In this document: piece by piece, positions 44,583 through 53,800 of the stretch
Layout of the letters: each line of letters begins with the position of its first letter
Position numbering within the stretch: position 1 is the first letter of the stretch
NCBI RefSeq assembly: GCF_012932565.1
Contig: NZ_JABBYJ010000001.1
Coordinates: 806,001-870,000 of the forward strand
Direction of reading: 5' to 3'
DNA length: 64,000 nt
Source: Sneathiella limimaris
GTDB lineage: Bacteria > Pseudomonadota > Alphaproteobacteria > Sneathiellales > Sneathiellaceae
Notes under the pieces: model-generated
Databases searched by the model: none
What the model was told of the DNA's origin: nothing
What the model saw: the letters and a program-made list of their open reading frames with translations, nothing else
Translations under genes and position numbers: made by a program

Positions 44583-46088
44583 TCAAAGTTCTTTTCGAAG
44601 TTCCGTCTTCAGGACTTTGCCATAGTTATTTTTGGGGAGCTCTTTTTTAAAAATATACTCCTTCGGTCGTTTGAAGCGAGCCATATGCTCTACACAATAC
44701 GCATCTAAATCTTCATGGGTTATAGAAGGCTCCCCAACAATGAAGGCAATCACTTCCTCTCCCCATTCTGAATGATGTCGTCCGACCACGGAGACTTCAT
44801 CGACTGCAGGATGGGTAAGGAGAACTTCTTCTACCTCCCTAGGGTAGATATTCGTTCCGCCGGAAATGATCACATCTTTGGAGCGGTCTTTAAGAGTAAT
44901 AAAGCCGTCTTCGTCCCGGGTACCCATATCACCAGTGTATAGCCAACCATCTTGGATGGTCTCTTTGGTGGCTTCTGGATTTTTCCAGTAACCCAGCATA
45001 ACCACGTCACCACGAACGATAATCTCGCCAACTTCACCATTGGCGAGTTCCTGCCCGTTGTCATCGACGATGCGGACTTCCACATCTGTTCGCTCAAGTC
45101 CAACTGATGCGAGGCGTTCTGATCGGCGGGGGTGATCTGTATTTTCAGAAAGTTCCCATTGGCTGAGAGCGGTGATTGTCATTGGGGCTTCACCCTGCCC
45201 ATAAATCTGGCAGAATTTTGGTCCCAAGGCGTCTAGTGCCGAACGGATATCAGCCTCATACATTGGGCCGCCACCATAGACGATCAACTTCAGATTACTT
45301 GTATCAGCGGTTTTTAAAGCCTCAGATGTGATCAGTCTGTGGATCATTGTCGGCGCAAAGAAGAAGCAGGAATTGGGATATCTTGCAATCAGCTCAAACG
45401 TTTCAGCGGGATCAAATCCACCGCTTAAGGGGGTAACCTGAATGCCTGCCTTTGCAATCAGCGGAAGTCCATACAGGCCTGAACCATGAGTTTGCGGCGC
45501 CGAATGAATAACTGCATCGCCAGGATTGATAGGGGTTACATCCGAGAAATAGCTTGTGATTGCACAGAGCAGATTGCGGTGACTAATCATGGCACCCTTT
45601 GGCTTGCCCGTTGTACCCGATGTATAAAAGAGCCAGGCTAGATCGTTCGGATCTCGATCCACCATCGGGCTAGGTATTTCCTTCAGGGCATTTTGATATT
45701 CTTCATCTGCAATACTGATAATTTTTGGTGCGTGTGCGAGTGTTTTAAGCTGATCAGCCAACTCAGGTGTCGCGAAACAAAGTCTGCTTTCTGAATTTTC
45801 GAGAATATATTGAAATTCAGTGATGTGGAGTTTGGCATTTACAGGAACAGCAACCATTCCAGCATGCCAGACGGCAAAGAGAGAGATCCAGTAGTCAGGA
45901 TGGTTCTTCATTATCAGGGCAACCCGATCCCCGGTCTGAAGGCCGTATGTTGTTTTCAGTGCAGTTGCGAGAGCAGCTGACTTGGTTGCGAACTCATCAT
46001 AATTTGCAACAATATCATTGCCATAGGCAAGTGCTGGATAGTCTGAGAAAGAGCGTGCCGTGCGCACTAGAATGTTGGCAATGTTCAT
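44583..46088 (-). CDS. Acyl-CoA synthetase (AMP-forming)
   Basis: The 501-residue ANL-superfamily enzyme has the AMP-binding P-loop YTSGTTGKPKGAM (155-167), IYGQGEAPMTITAL (about 290), WLYTGDMGTRDEDGF (about 380) and the C-terminal KDVIISGGTNIYPREVEE hinge and catalytic Lys in PKNNYGKVLKTEL. It activates a carboxylic acid as acyl-CoA through acyl-AMP; the chain length is unknown. GGGACAGG lies before ATG 46088. It is the last gene of a four-gene minus-strand run with the AmpG-like permease, the cyclic-nucleotide-binding protein and the degenerate ABC protein. Confidence 0.87.
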   Translation of the reverse strand: MNIANILVRTARSFSDYPALAYGNDIVANYDEFATKSAALATALKTTYGLQTGDRVALIMKNHPDYWISLFAVWHAGMVAVPVNAKLHITEFQYILENSESRLCFATPELADQLKTLAHAPKIISIADEEYQNALKEIPSPMVDRDPNDLAWLFYTSGTTGKPKGAMISHRNLLCAITSYFSDVTPINPGDAVIHSAPQTHGSGLYGLPLIAKAGIQVTPLSGGFDPAETFELIARYPNSCFFFAPTMIHRLITSEALKTADTSNLKLIVYGGGPMYEADIRSALDALGPKFCQIYGQGEAPMTITALSQWELSENTDHPRRSERLASVGLERTDVEVRIVDDNGQELANGEVGEIIVRGDVVMLGYWKNPEATKETIQDGWLYTGDMGTRDEDGFITLKDRSKDVIISGGTNIYPREVEEVLLTHPAVDEVSVVGRHHSEWGEEVIAFIVGEPSITHEDLDAYCVEHMARFKRPKEYIFKKELPKNNYGKVLKTELRKEL

Positions 46089-46121
46089 CCTGTCCCCCGC
46101 CTGTTCCTTGTAGGAACTTTG

Positions 46122-47438
46122 TTATTTTGCTTGGGCCTGTTCGGTTCGTGTGGGTTGGCCCGAACGGGTCAACCACCATAGTAGCATTAGACCTGGCAAC
46201 GCTGCCAGCACTGTTACCATAAAAAACTGGACCCAGCCCAACTGCTCCGCAAGCCAACCTCCTGGTGAGGAGAACCATATCCTGGCGGTAGCCATAAATG
46301 ACGATAGAAGGGCGTATTGTGTGGCGGTAAAAGCGACATTACAGAGGCTAGACAGGTAGGCGACGAATGCTGCTGTTCCCATCCCACCGGATAAATTTTC
46401 GATACCAACGGTCAGTGCCAATACACTTACGTCATTTCCTGCGAGTGCCTGAAGGGCAAACATGAGATTGGATCCAAGTTGTAGAATACCGCAGATCCAC
46501 AGGGTTTTATACAGACCAGTTGCCGCCATTAGCCAGCCACCGATTGCGAGCCCAATAAAAGTTGCAGCGGTACCATAGATCTTACTGACATTGGCGATTT
46601 CAATTTTCGTGAAGCCAAGATCATAAAAAAATGGGGTGCTCATAACGCCGGCAAGACTATCCCCAAATTTGTAGAAAACGACAAAAAGCAGGATCGGCAA
46701 CCACCCCTTTCGGCCAAGAAATTCGCTGAACGGGTCGATGACAGCTTCCCGGATCCAAGTCACATAGGTACTTAAATCACGGATTGAGCTATCAGCTTTG
46801 GCAGAGCTCGCATTGGTGATCGTTTTCGGCTCTCCAGCAATCATAATGGTGATCGTCCCAACCAGAATTAGGGCTGCCATTACTGTGAATGTCAGTTGCC
46901 AGCTGACAACAGACGCAAGGTAGAGTGCTCCGGCCCCGGAAACAAGCATGCCAATTCGATATCCAAATACAATGGCAGCAGCCCCTGCCGCCATGCTCTT
47001 TTCATCAGAGATTTCGACGCGGTAAGCGTCAATGACGATGTCTTGGCTGGCCGAGGAGAAGGCGACAAGAAAGGCGAATAACGCAGTAAGTTCAATGTGA
47101 GTATTTGGATTTACTGAACCCATCCCAATGATCGAGAGAATTAGTCCCAGTTGGGTCAAAACCATCCAGCCTCGCCGCCGACCTAACAACCGGGTGAGGA
47201 ACGGCACAGGCATTTTATCAATGAGGGGTGCCCATAAAAATTTCAGTGCATAAGGGGTGGCGACATTAGCAAACAGTCCAATGGAGGTGAGCGTAAGGCC
47301 TTCCTCTCTCAGCCAAAGGGCGAGGGTTGTCCCAGTGAGTGCAAGTGGCAAACCGGACGAAAATCCCAGAAACAGGATTGCGACAACACGTGGGTCTTTA
47401 TAAATGGAAGCGGCTTCGAGCCAGCGACGAATAGGCAA
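46122..47438 (-). CDS. AmpG-like major facilitator permease
   Basis: The 438-residue protein has 12 hydrophobic helices and the AmpG-type opening RVVAILFLGFSSGLPLALTGTTLALWLREEGL (in pieces, residues 18-50), plus TPYALKFLWAPLIDKMPVPF (about 66-85) and SASQDIVIDAYRVE. AmpG imports anhydromuropeptides for peptidoglycan recycling. The start seems to be TTG 47438 with AAAGG upstream. D-Ala-D-Ala dipeptidase and glucosaminidase genes lie 20 kb away, but here it shares a probable message with the cyclic-nucleotide protein and degenerate ABC exporter. Confidence 0.82.
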   Translation of the reverse strand: MPIRRWLEAASIYKDPRVVAILFLGFSSGLPLALTGTTLALWLREEGLTLTSIGLFANVATPYALKFLWAPLIDKMPVPFLTRLLGRRRGWMVLTQLGLILSIIGMGSVNPNTHIELTALFAFLVAFSSASQDIVIDAYRVEISDEKSMAAGAAAIVFGYRIGMLVSGAGALYLASVVSWQLTFTVMAALILVGTITIMIAGEPKTITNASSAKADSSIRDLSTYVTWIREAVIDPFSEFLGRKGWLPILLFVVFYKFGDSLAGVMSTPFFYDLGFTKIEIANVSKIYGTAATFIGLAIGGWLMAATGLYKTLWICGILQLGSNLMFALQALAGNDVSVLALTVGIENLSGGMGTAAFVAYLSSLCNVAFTATQYALLSSFMATARIWFSSPGGWLAEQLGWVQFFMVTVLAALPGLMLLWWLTRSGQPTRTEQAQAK

Positions 47439-47474
47439 GGGATTAGCCTTTTTGGTAAAACGTGAGGGGTGGCT

Positions 47475-47942
47475 TTACTGACCAGTTTCTTTCCGAAGCG
47501 TTTCTTTTGCTTTTTGCAGTTCTTCAGTCGTTTTGACCAAACGCTCAGCCAACACACGCATCATCTCGATAGACATCTCTGGAAACTCCGTGATGGTTCT
47601 GAGAAAAAGATCCTTTGTGATGCGCAGTGTTGTCAATTCAGAAGCGGCTTTGATCGTTGCGGTTCTAGGGATATTAATCAAAATAGCAATTTCACCCACA
47701 ACATCATTTTTTTTCATGGTTGCCACGGTAATAGGTCCAGATGGAGTGTCTATAACGACATCCGCTTGGCCATTGATAATGACGTAGGCAGCATCTCCCA
47801 TCTCTCCTTGCTTGCAGAGAAGGTCACCGGGCTGAAAGGTTAGTCTCTCAGCGGTAAAGGCAAGCAACTTGATTTTCGATGGGTCAACCTTAGCAAACAG
47901 GGGAATTTGCCTAAGTGTCTCGACCTCTTCTCTTAAAGTCAC
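47475..47942 (-). CDS. Cyclic nucleotide-binding domain protein without DNA-binding domain
   Basis: A 155-residue protein that is almost only a Crp-type cyclic nucleotide-binding domain (about 12-128), followed by a C-terminal helix (LAERLVKTTEELQKAKETL, probably coiled coil). The phosphate-binding cassette VVGEIAILINIPRTAT keeps G83, E84, R93 and T94, the residues that hold cAMP or cGMP in this fold. There is no helix-turn-helix, so it cannot be a direct transcription factor and probably regulates a protein partner. GTG 47942 follows AAGGAG. It lies 26 bases after the degenerate ABC protein and 36 bases before the AmpG-like gene. Confidence 0.85.
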   Translation of the reverse strand: MTLREEVETLRQIPLFAKVDPSKIKLLAFTAERLTFQPGDLLCKQGEMGDAAYVIINGQADVVIDTPSGPITVATMKKNDVVGEIAILINIPRTATIKAASELTTLRITKDLFLRTITEFPEMSIEMMRVLAERLVKTTEELQKAKETLRKETGQ

Positions 47943-47968
47943 AACGTTTGCTCCTTCTCGTACATTTG

Positions 47969-50620
47969 CTAGCTGATTAGCATCCGGAATTGTTCATTTC
48001 GAGATTTTAAGTCCTCAAAAGAACCTGTATCCATAATTAGGCCGCCAGCAATAAATTGAACCTGATCGAATAGATAGGCCATTTCAGGCTTATCAAGTGA
48101 CCAGATTACACCTCGATCTTCAAATTCGGACAAAATGTTTTCAATAATTCGGTGTTGGGATCTGGAATCCAGAGATGCCGTTGCCTGGTTTAAAACTAGA
48201 AGATCTGGTTTCTTGATAATCGCCCTGGCAATACAGAGTTTTTGCCGTTGGTTTTCACTCAAGCGGGCTCCACCAGAGCCCGTATTGAAATTCAGACCAA
48301 CTTTTATAATCGAGCGTTTTAGATCCATTTCGGCGACGACTTCAGCCAAAAGGGCGCCAATTTTCTCGTTCGCCTGCGCGTACCCGTATGCGATTTTACC
48401 GAACAGGATGTTATCTTGGATGTTTGCTGCAGTGTTGTATGCGTCTGAGTTGAAGAATTCGATCTTACCATGCAGGTGTTCTGGTAAGTGATCGATGAAT
48501 TGCTTCCGGGCGAGGACAATTTTTTCCTGAATATCGTCGGTGATTACACCTAGGCGATGTCGTGAAGGAATGACCTTGAAGGGTAGAGACATGAAGCGAA
48601 GGCGATCTTCTTCGCGCAACTGTTCCAGGTTGTCTGGGTTCACTCTAGAGAGGATTGCCTGATAGTCTGGAAGTTCGTCTGAGGAAATAAATCCGTATTG
48701 TTGGAAGAACTCATGATCTGGTGGCAGATCAGCAAAGAGCTCAATCATTAATGAGGCGACTTGGTAGCCCATTTTGAGGAACGCTGTTGTCAGATTAGCT
48801 TCTTCAATAACTTTCTGCACGTATGAGTTTTCTGCAAGGCGCTCCATGTCGAAGCTGTCACCGACTGGAGTTCCGAACAGTAGGTTTTCACCTAAGGTCG
48901 CGTTCGTATTGTATTTATCTTCTTCAAAGGCTTCGACAAGGTTCTTAAGCGCAGGATCAGCGTCCAGTTTCTCGAAGAAACGCCTGCGGGCGGACAGGAT
49001 CAGAGAGGCAACTTCACTATCCTCTTTTGGATCAAGTGTACTTCTTAGACCAAATTGATATACGTCGTCTCCAAGCTCAACCATTTGCAGAACATCAATA
49101 GCGCGAACGTCCAATTCATGGTGATTTGAAACGCCAGCACTTTCATAATCGATCCAGTCAGCCCGGATTGAGAAAGAACTGTTTCCAGTTATACCGATTT
49201 CCTCTTTATCTCTATTGAGAAAATCAATCTCGTCTTCATCCTCAAGCTGTACTTCGCGAAGAGGTCGGTGCTTCAGGCCAAAAAACAGATTATCTCCAAT
49301 TGAGCTGTTAAACACATATCCGCTTTGCCCGAGATAAGAAATACGCCTTCCTGTCAGAGATTGGGGGGCTGCCAGCAAATCTATTGATCCAAGGCTTAAC
49401 GTCCCGCGGTCTGGGTCGATAAGGCGGGCAATTATTTTTGTGAGTGCATCACGGCCCGAGCCCGCAGCGCCAACGATAGCCGTTTTTTGTTTCAGGTTGC
49501 CACGGATGTTGAGGCCTTCCAATTGGGCTGAGCCGGTATCATCCGCCAATATGAGGTTTGCGCCGACCAATTCGCCCGCTAGATGCGGCATAGGATCTGG
49601 CTCATCCATTTGGTAGGCATCGTCTCGAATGCCTGCAGGTTCAAATTGTTCGACGACCTGTTCATATTTGATCCGGGCATCCTCGCGCCTTTGGTAATAG
49701 GCGAGGAGCTCCTTCCAAGGGGCAGCCATTTCCTTATGGGCTGTAATAGCTGCGACTAGGGTCCCGATTTCAAGGTTCCCAGCAATCACCATTGTTCCAC
49801 CAATGGCATAGAAAAAGAACGGACCGAGCTGTTGAATGAAATTGTTTAGAAATTTGATGACGAATTTTAGGAGATATATGCGGTAGCGCACATAATAAAT
49901 CCGGCCCAGTTGATTGGTGAAATCGGCTCTGAGCAGGTTTGAAGTATCGTGAACGTGGATTTCCTGAATACCGGCAACAGTCTCACCAATCTTGTCTGAA
50001 AGGACGCGAACTCTTTTAACCCGTTCTTTGCCAAGCTGGTTCACCACCCGTTGCATTTTCGGAATGAAATAGGCTTGCAGTGGGTAAAGAGCGATAGCTG
50101 CCAAGGCCATGTGAACATTTTGGATAAGCAAAAAGCTCATGATCACAATTAGATAACCGCCCTGAAAAGCTGGCAGCACGAAAGCTTCGCCAATGAACCC
50201 GCCGAGGGGTTCTACTTCCGAAGTGATCATTGGGATGATCTCACCTGAGCTTTTCTTGCGGAAAGTCGGCAACGGAAACCGCAAAATCCGACTGTAAAGC
50301 TCATACCGCAAGCGGCGCAGCATGCGCTCTCCCGTAATCCCCTGGTATACATTGATCACATACTTAAAGCTCTGATTTATGATAACCAGCAATAAGAATG
50401 CGCCGACCGTTACATATAGAAATTCCTGCTGATCGATAGCGATGCCCATAAATTCAACAGGAAAGATAATGTCTTTCGCCTGAATGGCCTGATCGATGAT
50501 AATTTTTGGGAGTTCAAGATAATAGTAGAGGAACGGAAAAGATCCGACGGATAAAAGTAAGAGGATGATCTGCTGCTTTTTGCTATGGCGCAGAATGTAT
50601 TTGTAAATACTATGTTCCAT
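47969..50620 (-). CDS. Exporter-type ABC protein with degenerate, internally repeated nucleotide-binding domain
   Basis: The 883-residue protein begins like a lipid or drug exporter: six membrane helices within residues 15-300, with the family's GERMLRRLRYELYSRILRFP coupling segment (97-116). From about 350 it resembles a nucleotide-binding domain, but the working residues are gone: Walker A is GAAGSGRDA (384-392, Lys and Ser/Thr lost), the signature is LSENQ (787-791), Walker B is LLVLNQAT (807-814, Asp-Glu replaced by Asn-Gln) and the H-loop is SLDKPE (841-846). Between the Q-loop (Q432) and the signature there are about 350 residues instead of the usual 50 or so, with three copies of the N-x-x-F-G segment (DNLFFG 443, ENLLFG 578, DNILFG 736) and paired helices SARRRFFEKL (543) and LARKQFIDHL (703). 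It may be a non-hydrolysing scaffold, or a channel or exporter driven otherwise. Confidence 0.8.
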   Translation of the reverse strand: MEHSIYKYILRHSKKQQIILLLLSVGSFPFLYYYLELPKIIIDQAIQAKDIIFPVEFMGIAIDQQEFLYVTVGAFLLLVIINQSFKYVINVYQGITGERMLRRLRYELYSRILRFPLPTFRKKSSGEIIPMITSEVEPLGGFIGEAFVLPAFQGGYLIVIMSFLLIQNVHMALAAIALYPLQAYFIPKMQRVVNQLGKERVKRVRVLSDKIGETVAGIQEIHVHDTSNLLRADFTNQLGRIYYVRYRIYLLKFVIKFLNNFIQQLGPFFFYAIGGTMVIAGNLEIGTLVAAITAHKEMAAPWKELLAYYQRREDARIKYEQVVEQFEPAGIRDDAYQMDEPDPMPHLAGELVGANLILADDTGSAQLEGLNIRGNLKQKTAIVGAAGSGRDALTKIIARLIDPDRGTLSLGSIDLLAAPQSLTGRRISYLGQSGYVFNSSIGDNLFFGLKHRPLREVQLEDEDEIDFLNRDKEEIGITGNSSFSIRADWIDYESAGVSNHHELDVRAIDVLQMVELGDDVYQFGLRSTLDPKEDSEVASLILSARRRFFEKLDADPALKNLVEAFEEDKYNTNATLGENLLFGTPVGDSFDMERLAENSYVQKVIEEANLTTAFLKMGYQVASLMIELFADLPPDHEFFQQYGFISSDELPDYQAILSRVNPDNLEQLREEDRLRFMSLPFKVIPSRHRLGVITDDIQEKIVLARKQFIDHLPEHLHGKIEFFNSDAYNTAANIQDNILFGKIAYGYAQANEKIGALLAEVVAEMDLKRSIIKVGLNFNTGSGGARLSENQRQKLCIARAIIKKPDLLVLNQATASLDSRSQHRIIENILSEFEDRGVIWSLDKPEMAYLFDQVQFIAGGLIMDTGSFEDLKSRNEQFRMLIS

Positions 50621-50835
50621 GCAGCGAGACCTGCCTAACCACCCTTGTATATTTTATCATTGCCCCTTGCCACTTTTTCACATTTCTCATCACTCAAGCA
50701 AGGCCCAAATTTGTTTAGAAAAACCTTTTCCAATGATTTGGTGAAAGATGTCACGGACTGAATTTTAAGTGTAAGGTTGAAATTCAGGTGCACACCCCCT
50801 ACTAAAAGTTTTTACTTTATTGGAACGCAAATTTG

Positions 50836-52086
50836 ATGCAGCAGATAGAGAATACGGCTCCGGTTATCACAGTTGTTTTGAAGGGATATCCGCGTCTTTC
50901 GGAAACTTTTATCGCGCAGGAACTCCGTGCATTGGAGAAGCTGGGTCATAAGCTGCATTTGATTTCCCTAAGGTTTCCAACTGACAAGAAAACGCATCCT
51001 GTTCATGAGGAAATGGAAGCGCTGGTTACTTATCTTCCGGAATATTTGCATCAAGAACCTGTCCGGGTTTTGAAAAGCTGGTGGAGCGCAAGGAAGCTGC
51101 CCGGTTATAAGAAAGCGTTCAGAACGTGGATTAGGGATCTCTTTCGAGATTTTAGTCGAAACAGGGTTCGCCGTTTTGGTCAGGCGATGGTTCTGGCGGC
51201 GGAATTTCCAGAAAATAGCCCGATGATTTATGCGCATTTTTTGCACACCCCGGCATCAGTTGCCAGGTACGCGGCGTTTTGCCTGGATCTCCCCTGGAGT
51301 TGTTCTGCTCATGCCAAAGATATTTACACATCCCCAAATTGGGAGATTTCAGAGAAATTAGCCGATGTCAGTTGGCTTGTAACCTGCACAGCTTTCAACG
51401 TGGATCATTTGAGGCAGTTGGCGGCAGATCCTGCCAAGATCGAATTACTTTATCATGGTCTTGATTTTGATCGGTTCGAAGTGGCTGCTCCTGAAGAGCA
51501 TGAACGTTCTGGCGAGAGTACCGAAAATCCAGTGCGAATTCTCTCTGTTGGGCGTGCTGTTGAGAAAAAAGGGTATGACGATGTTTTGGCGGCTTTATCG
51601 AGATTACCAAAAGACTTAAATTGGGAGTTCTCCCATATCGGTGGCGGGCCGCTGCTGGAAGGCCTCAAAGGACAGGCGGCGATTTCTGATTATGCGGATC
51701 GTTGCCATTGGTTGGGGCCGCAATCGCAGGCAGAGGTTAAGGAGGCCATGAGATCTGCTGATATCTTCGTTTTGGCTAGCCGTATTGCCGGTGATGGTGA
51801 TCGGGATGGACTTCCGAATGTTTTGATGGAGGCCCAAAGCCAGAAAGCAGCGATTGTGGCAACGTCTGTTTCGGCAATTCCAGAACTCATTGTTGATAAT
51901 CATACTGGGTTACTTGTATCTCAGAATTCACCCGAGGAACTGGCGCTGGCCTTAGAGAGTTTGATCCGGAACCCGGCCCTTAGAACGCGGCTGAGTGACA
52001 AAGGTTATGAGAAGCTGCTATCGGAGTTTGATGCAAGTAATTGGATAACTCAGCTTTCTGCTAAACTCCCGAAAGGGCCTGTTTAA
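50836..52086 (+). CDS. Glycosyltransferase family 4 (GT-B fold)
   Basis: The product of 416 residues is a GT-B glycosyltransferase. The N-terminal half has VLKGYPRLSETFIAQELRAL (the SETFI loop of family 4 enzymes) and the C-terminal half has ILSVGRAVEKKGYDDVLAAL (about 235-254) and DRDGLPNVLMEAQ with the E-x7-E-like nucleotide-sugar site. Donor and acceptor are unknown. The start is ATG 50836, just after an in-frame TTG. It is the first gene of a plus-strand operon divergent from the degenerate ABC gene and its TAA overlaps the next ATG by one base. Confidence 0.88.
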   Translation: MQQIENTAPVITVVLKGYPRLSETFIAQELRALEKLGHKLHLISLRFPTDKKTHPVHEEMEALVTYLPEYLHQEPVRVLKSWWSARKLPGYKKAFRTWIRDLFRDFSRNRVRRFGQAMVLAAEFPENSPMIYAHFLHTPASVARYAAFCLDLPWSCSAHAKDIYTSPNWEISEKLADVSWLVTCTAFNVDHLRQLAADPAKIELLYHGLDFDRFEVAAPEEHERSGESTENPVRILSVGRAVEKKGYDDVLAALSRLPKDLNWEFSHIGGGPLLEGLKGQAAISDYADRCHWLGPQSQAEVKEAMRSADIFVLASRIAGDGDRDGLPNVLMEAQSQKAAIVATSVSAIPELIVDNHTGLLVSQNSPEELALALESLIRNPALRTRLSDKGYEKLLSEFDASNWITQLSAKLPKGPV

Positions 52087-53222
52087 TGAGGATTGCATTT
52101 TATGCACCTATGAAGGCGCCCACACATGAAATCCCCTCGGGGGATCGAAGGGTAGCCCGGCTTTTTATGGAAGCGCTAACTCTCGCTGGGCATGAAGTTT
52201 ATTTGGCTTCGGATCTGAGATGTTATGACAAGACCGGGACTTCAACAATTCAAGAGCAGCAACGGGACCAAGCTGCTGGTGAAGTGGTTCGGATTTTAAA
52301 TGAGATCAACGCTGATCCAAGCTCTCCTAAACCCGATTTATGGTTCACTTATCATGTCTATCACAAGGCACCTGATTGGATTGGTCCTTTGATTTCGAAA
52401 GCGCTTCATATTCCTTATGCGGTCGCTGAGGCTAGTCATGCTCCAAAGCAAGCGGGCGGGCCTTGGGCTTTAGGTTATGAGGCAGCTGCTCAGGCGATCC
52501 GGAGCGCTGCCAAGGTATTTTATATGACTGATTTGGATGGAAATTGCTTGCGAGATCTTGTTTCGGATGACGGGAAACTTGTGAAACTTCCGCCTTTCAT
52601 GAAACCAATCGAGAGCTCAAAATCTGAAATTTCTCCGGATGTTCAAGCCTTGATTAGAGACAGAGAACTGTCGAATTCTAAAGATATTAGGCTTCTGACT
52701 GTGGCGATGATGCGCCCTGGAGATAAAATGAATTCTTACACTCAACTCGCAGAAATGCTGTCATATCTTCCACCGGATGGTTGGACATTGATGGTCGTAG
52801 GAGACGGGGAGTGCGAAGCGGAGGTGAAAGCTCTTTTTGAGCCTTTTGCAGGGCGAGTATCTTATTTCGGACAGCGAGGCGGTGCAGATTTAGAAGCGCT
52901 ATATGCTGAGGCGGATCTTTATGTCTGGCCTGCGTGCGGAGAAGCTTATGGGATGGCCTTACTCGAAGCTGAATGGTTCGGTACTCCAGTGATCGCTGGT
53001 GATGTGAGGGGCGTACCTGATGTGGTTCAGCATGGGCACACAGGATATTTGATCCCTGAAGGTGATATGAAAGCCATGGCTGGACAGATCATTACTCTTC
53101 AAAAAGATCCAGCAAGACTCCAGCAACTATCAGAGCAAGCTGCCCTTTTTGTGCGGCGTGAAAGAAGTCTTGAGGCTACTTCAGATCTTTTGAATACCCA
53201 CTTAGAGGAATTATTCAAATGA
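52086..53222 (+). CDS. Glycosyltransferase (GT-B, family 4-like)
   Basis: A 378-residue GT-B enzyme. The N-terminal part opens with the acceptor-side loop MKAPTHEIPSGDRRVARLF, and the C-terminal part has LTVAMMRPGDKMNSYTQLAE (about 198-217), LMVVGDGECEAEV, and WPACGEAYGMALLEAEWFGTPVIAG (from about 280), the donor-sugar site with E-x7-E. Specificity is unknown. It starts within the TAATG overlap with the previous gene and ends in an ATGA overlap with the next, so translation is coupled. Confidence 0.85.
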   Translation: MRIAFYAPMKAPTHEIPSGDRRVARLFMEALTLAGHEVYLASDLRCYDKTGTSTIQEQQRDQAAGEVVRILNEINADPSSPKPDLWFTYHVYHKAPDWIGPLISKALHIPYAVAEASHAPKQAGGPWALGYEAAAQAIRSAAKVFYMTDLDGNCLRDLVSDDGKLVKLPPFMKPIESSKSEISPDVQALIRDRELSNSKDIRLLTVAMMRPGDKMNSYTQLAEMLSYLPPDGWTLMVVGDGECEAEVKALFEPFAGRVSYFGQRGGADLEALYAEADLYVWPACGEAYGMALLEAEWFGTPVIAGDVRGVPDVVQHGHTGYLIPEGDMKAMAGQIITLQKDPARLQQLSEQAALFVRRERSLEATSDLLNTHLEELFK

Positions 53223-53800
53223 TTCCTCTTTTGGTAATTCGCCATGGAAAAACAGAGTGGAACTTGCAAAAAAAATTGCAGGGCCGACGGGATATTCCTC
53301 TCTGCGAGGAGGGTATTGAAGAGCTCAAAACAGCCATTATTCCTGCAGAGTTTCAAATGTTTGAATGGGTGTCCAGCCCTCTTCAGCGTGCAATCCAAAC
53401 AGCTCAAATTTTAGGTGCAACTGATCTCAGTATCGAAAATCGTTTGATAGAAATGGATTTTGGTGCCTGGGAAGGGCACACAATTAAGGAGCTACGAAAT
53501 TGTTTCGGTGAGGAAATGATTGAAAATGAGCGCCAAGGTCTGGATATGACGCCACCGGAAGGGGAGTCACCTCGTCTGGTGAGAGAGCGCTTGGCCTCTT
53601 TTCTTAGAGAATTAAGCTCCCCGACTATTGCCGTTACCCATAAAGGTGTTATTAGGGCATTGCAGTCTTTGGCATATGATTGGGATATGAAACAGGTTTT
53701 GCCGATTGAGTATCACTGGAATAAGGCTCATCTGTTTCTGATTACCGAAGAAGGTCATGTCATTCCAGAGCGCCCAAATGTAAGATTGGAAAAGCCATAA
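53219..53800 (+). CDS. Histidine phosphatase (phosphoglycerate mutase-like)
   Basis: A 193-residue protein with the full histidine-phosphatase set: VIRHGKTEWN (H9 nucleophile and its Arg), SSPLQRAIQTAQ (second Arg), EMDFGAWEG (proton-donor Glu) and VTHKGVIRAL (second His). Members hydrolyse phosphoesters of sugars, nucleotides or cofactors. Set between two glycosyltransferase genes, with an ATGA overlap before and a TAATG overlap after, it probably acts on a phosphorylated sugar or sugar-lipid intermediate (inference). Confidence 0.85.
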   Translation: MIPLLVIRHGKTEWNLQKKLQGRRDIPLCEEGIEELKTAIIPAEFQMFEWVSSPLQRAIQTAQILGATDLSIENRLIEMDFGAWEGHTIKELRNCFGEEMIENERQGLDMTPPEGESPRLVRERLASFLRELSSPTIAVTHKGVIRALQSLAYDWDMKQVLPIEYHWNKAHLFLITEEGHVIPERPNVRLEKP

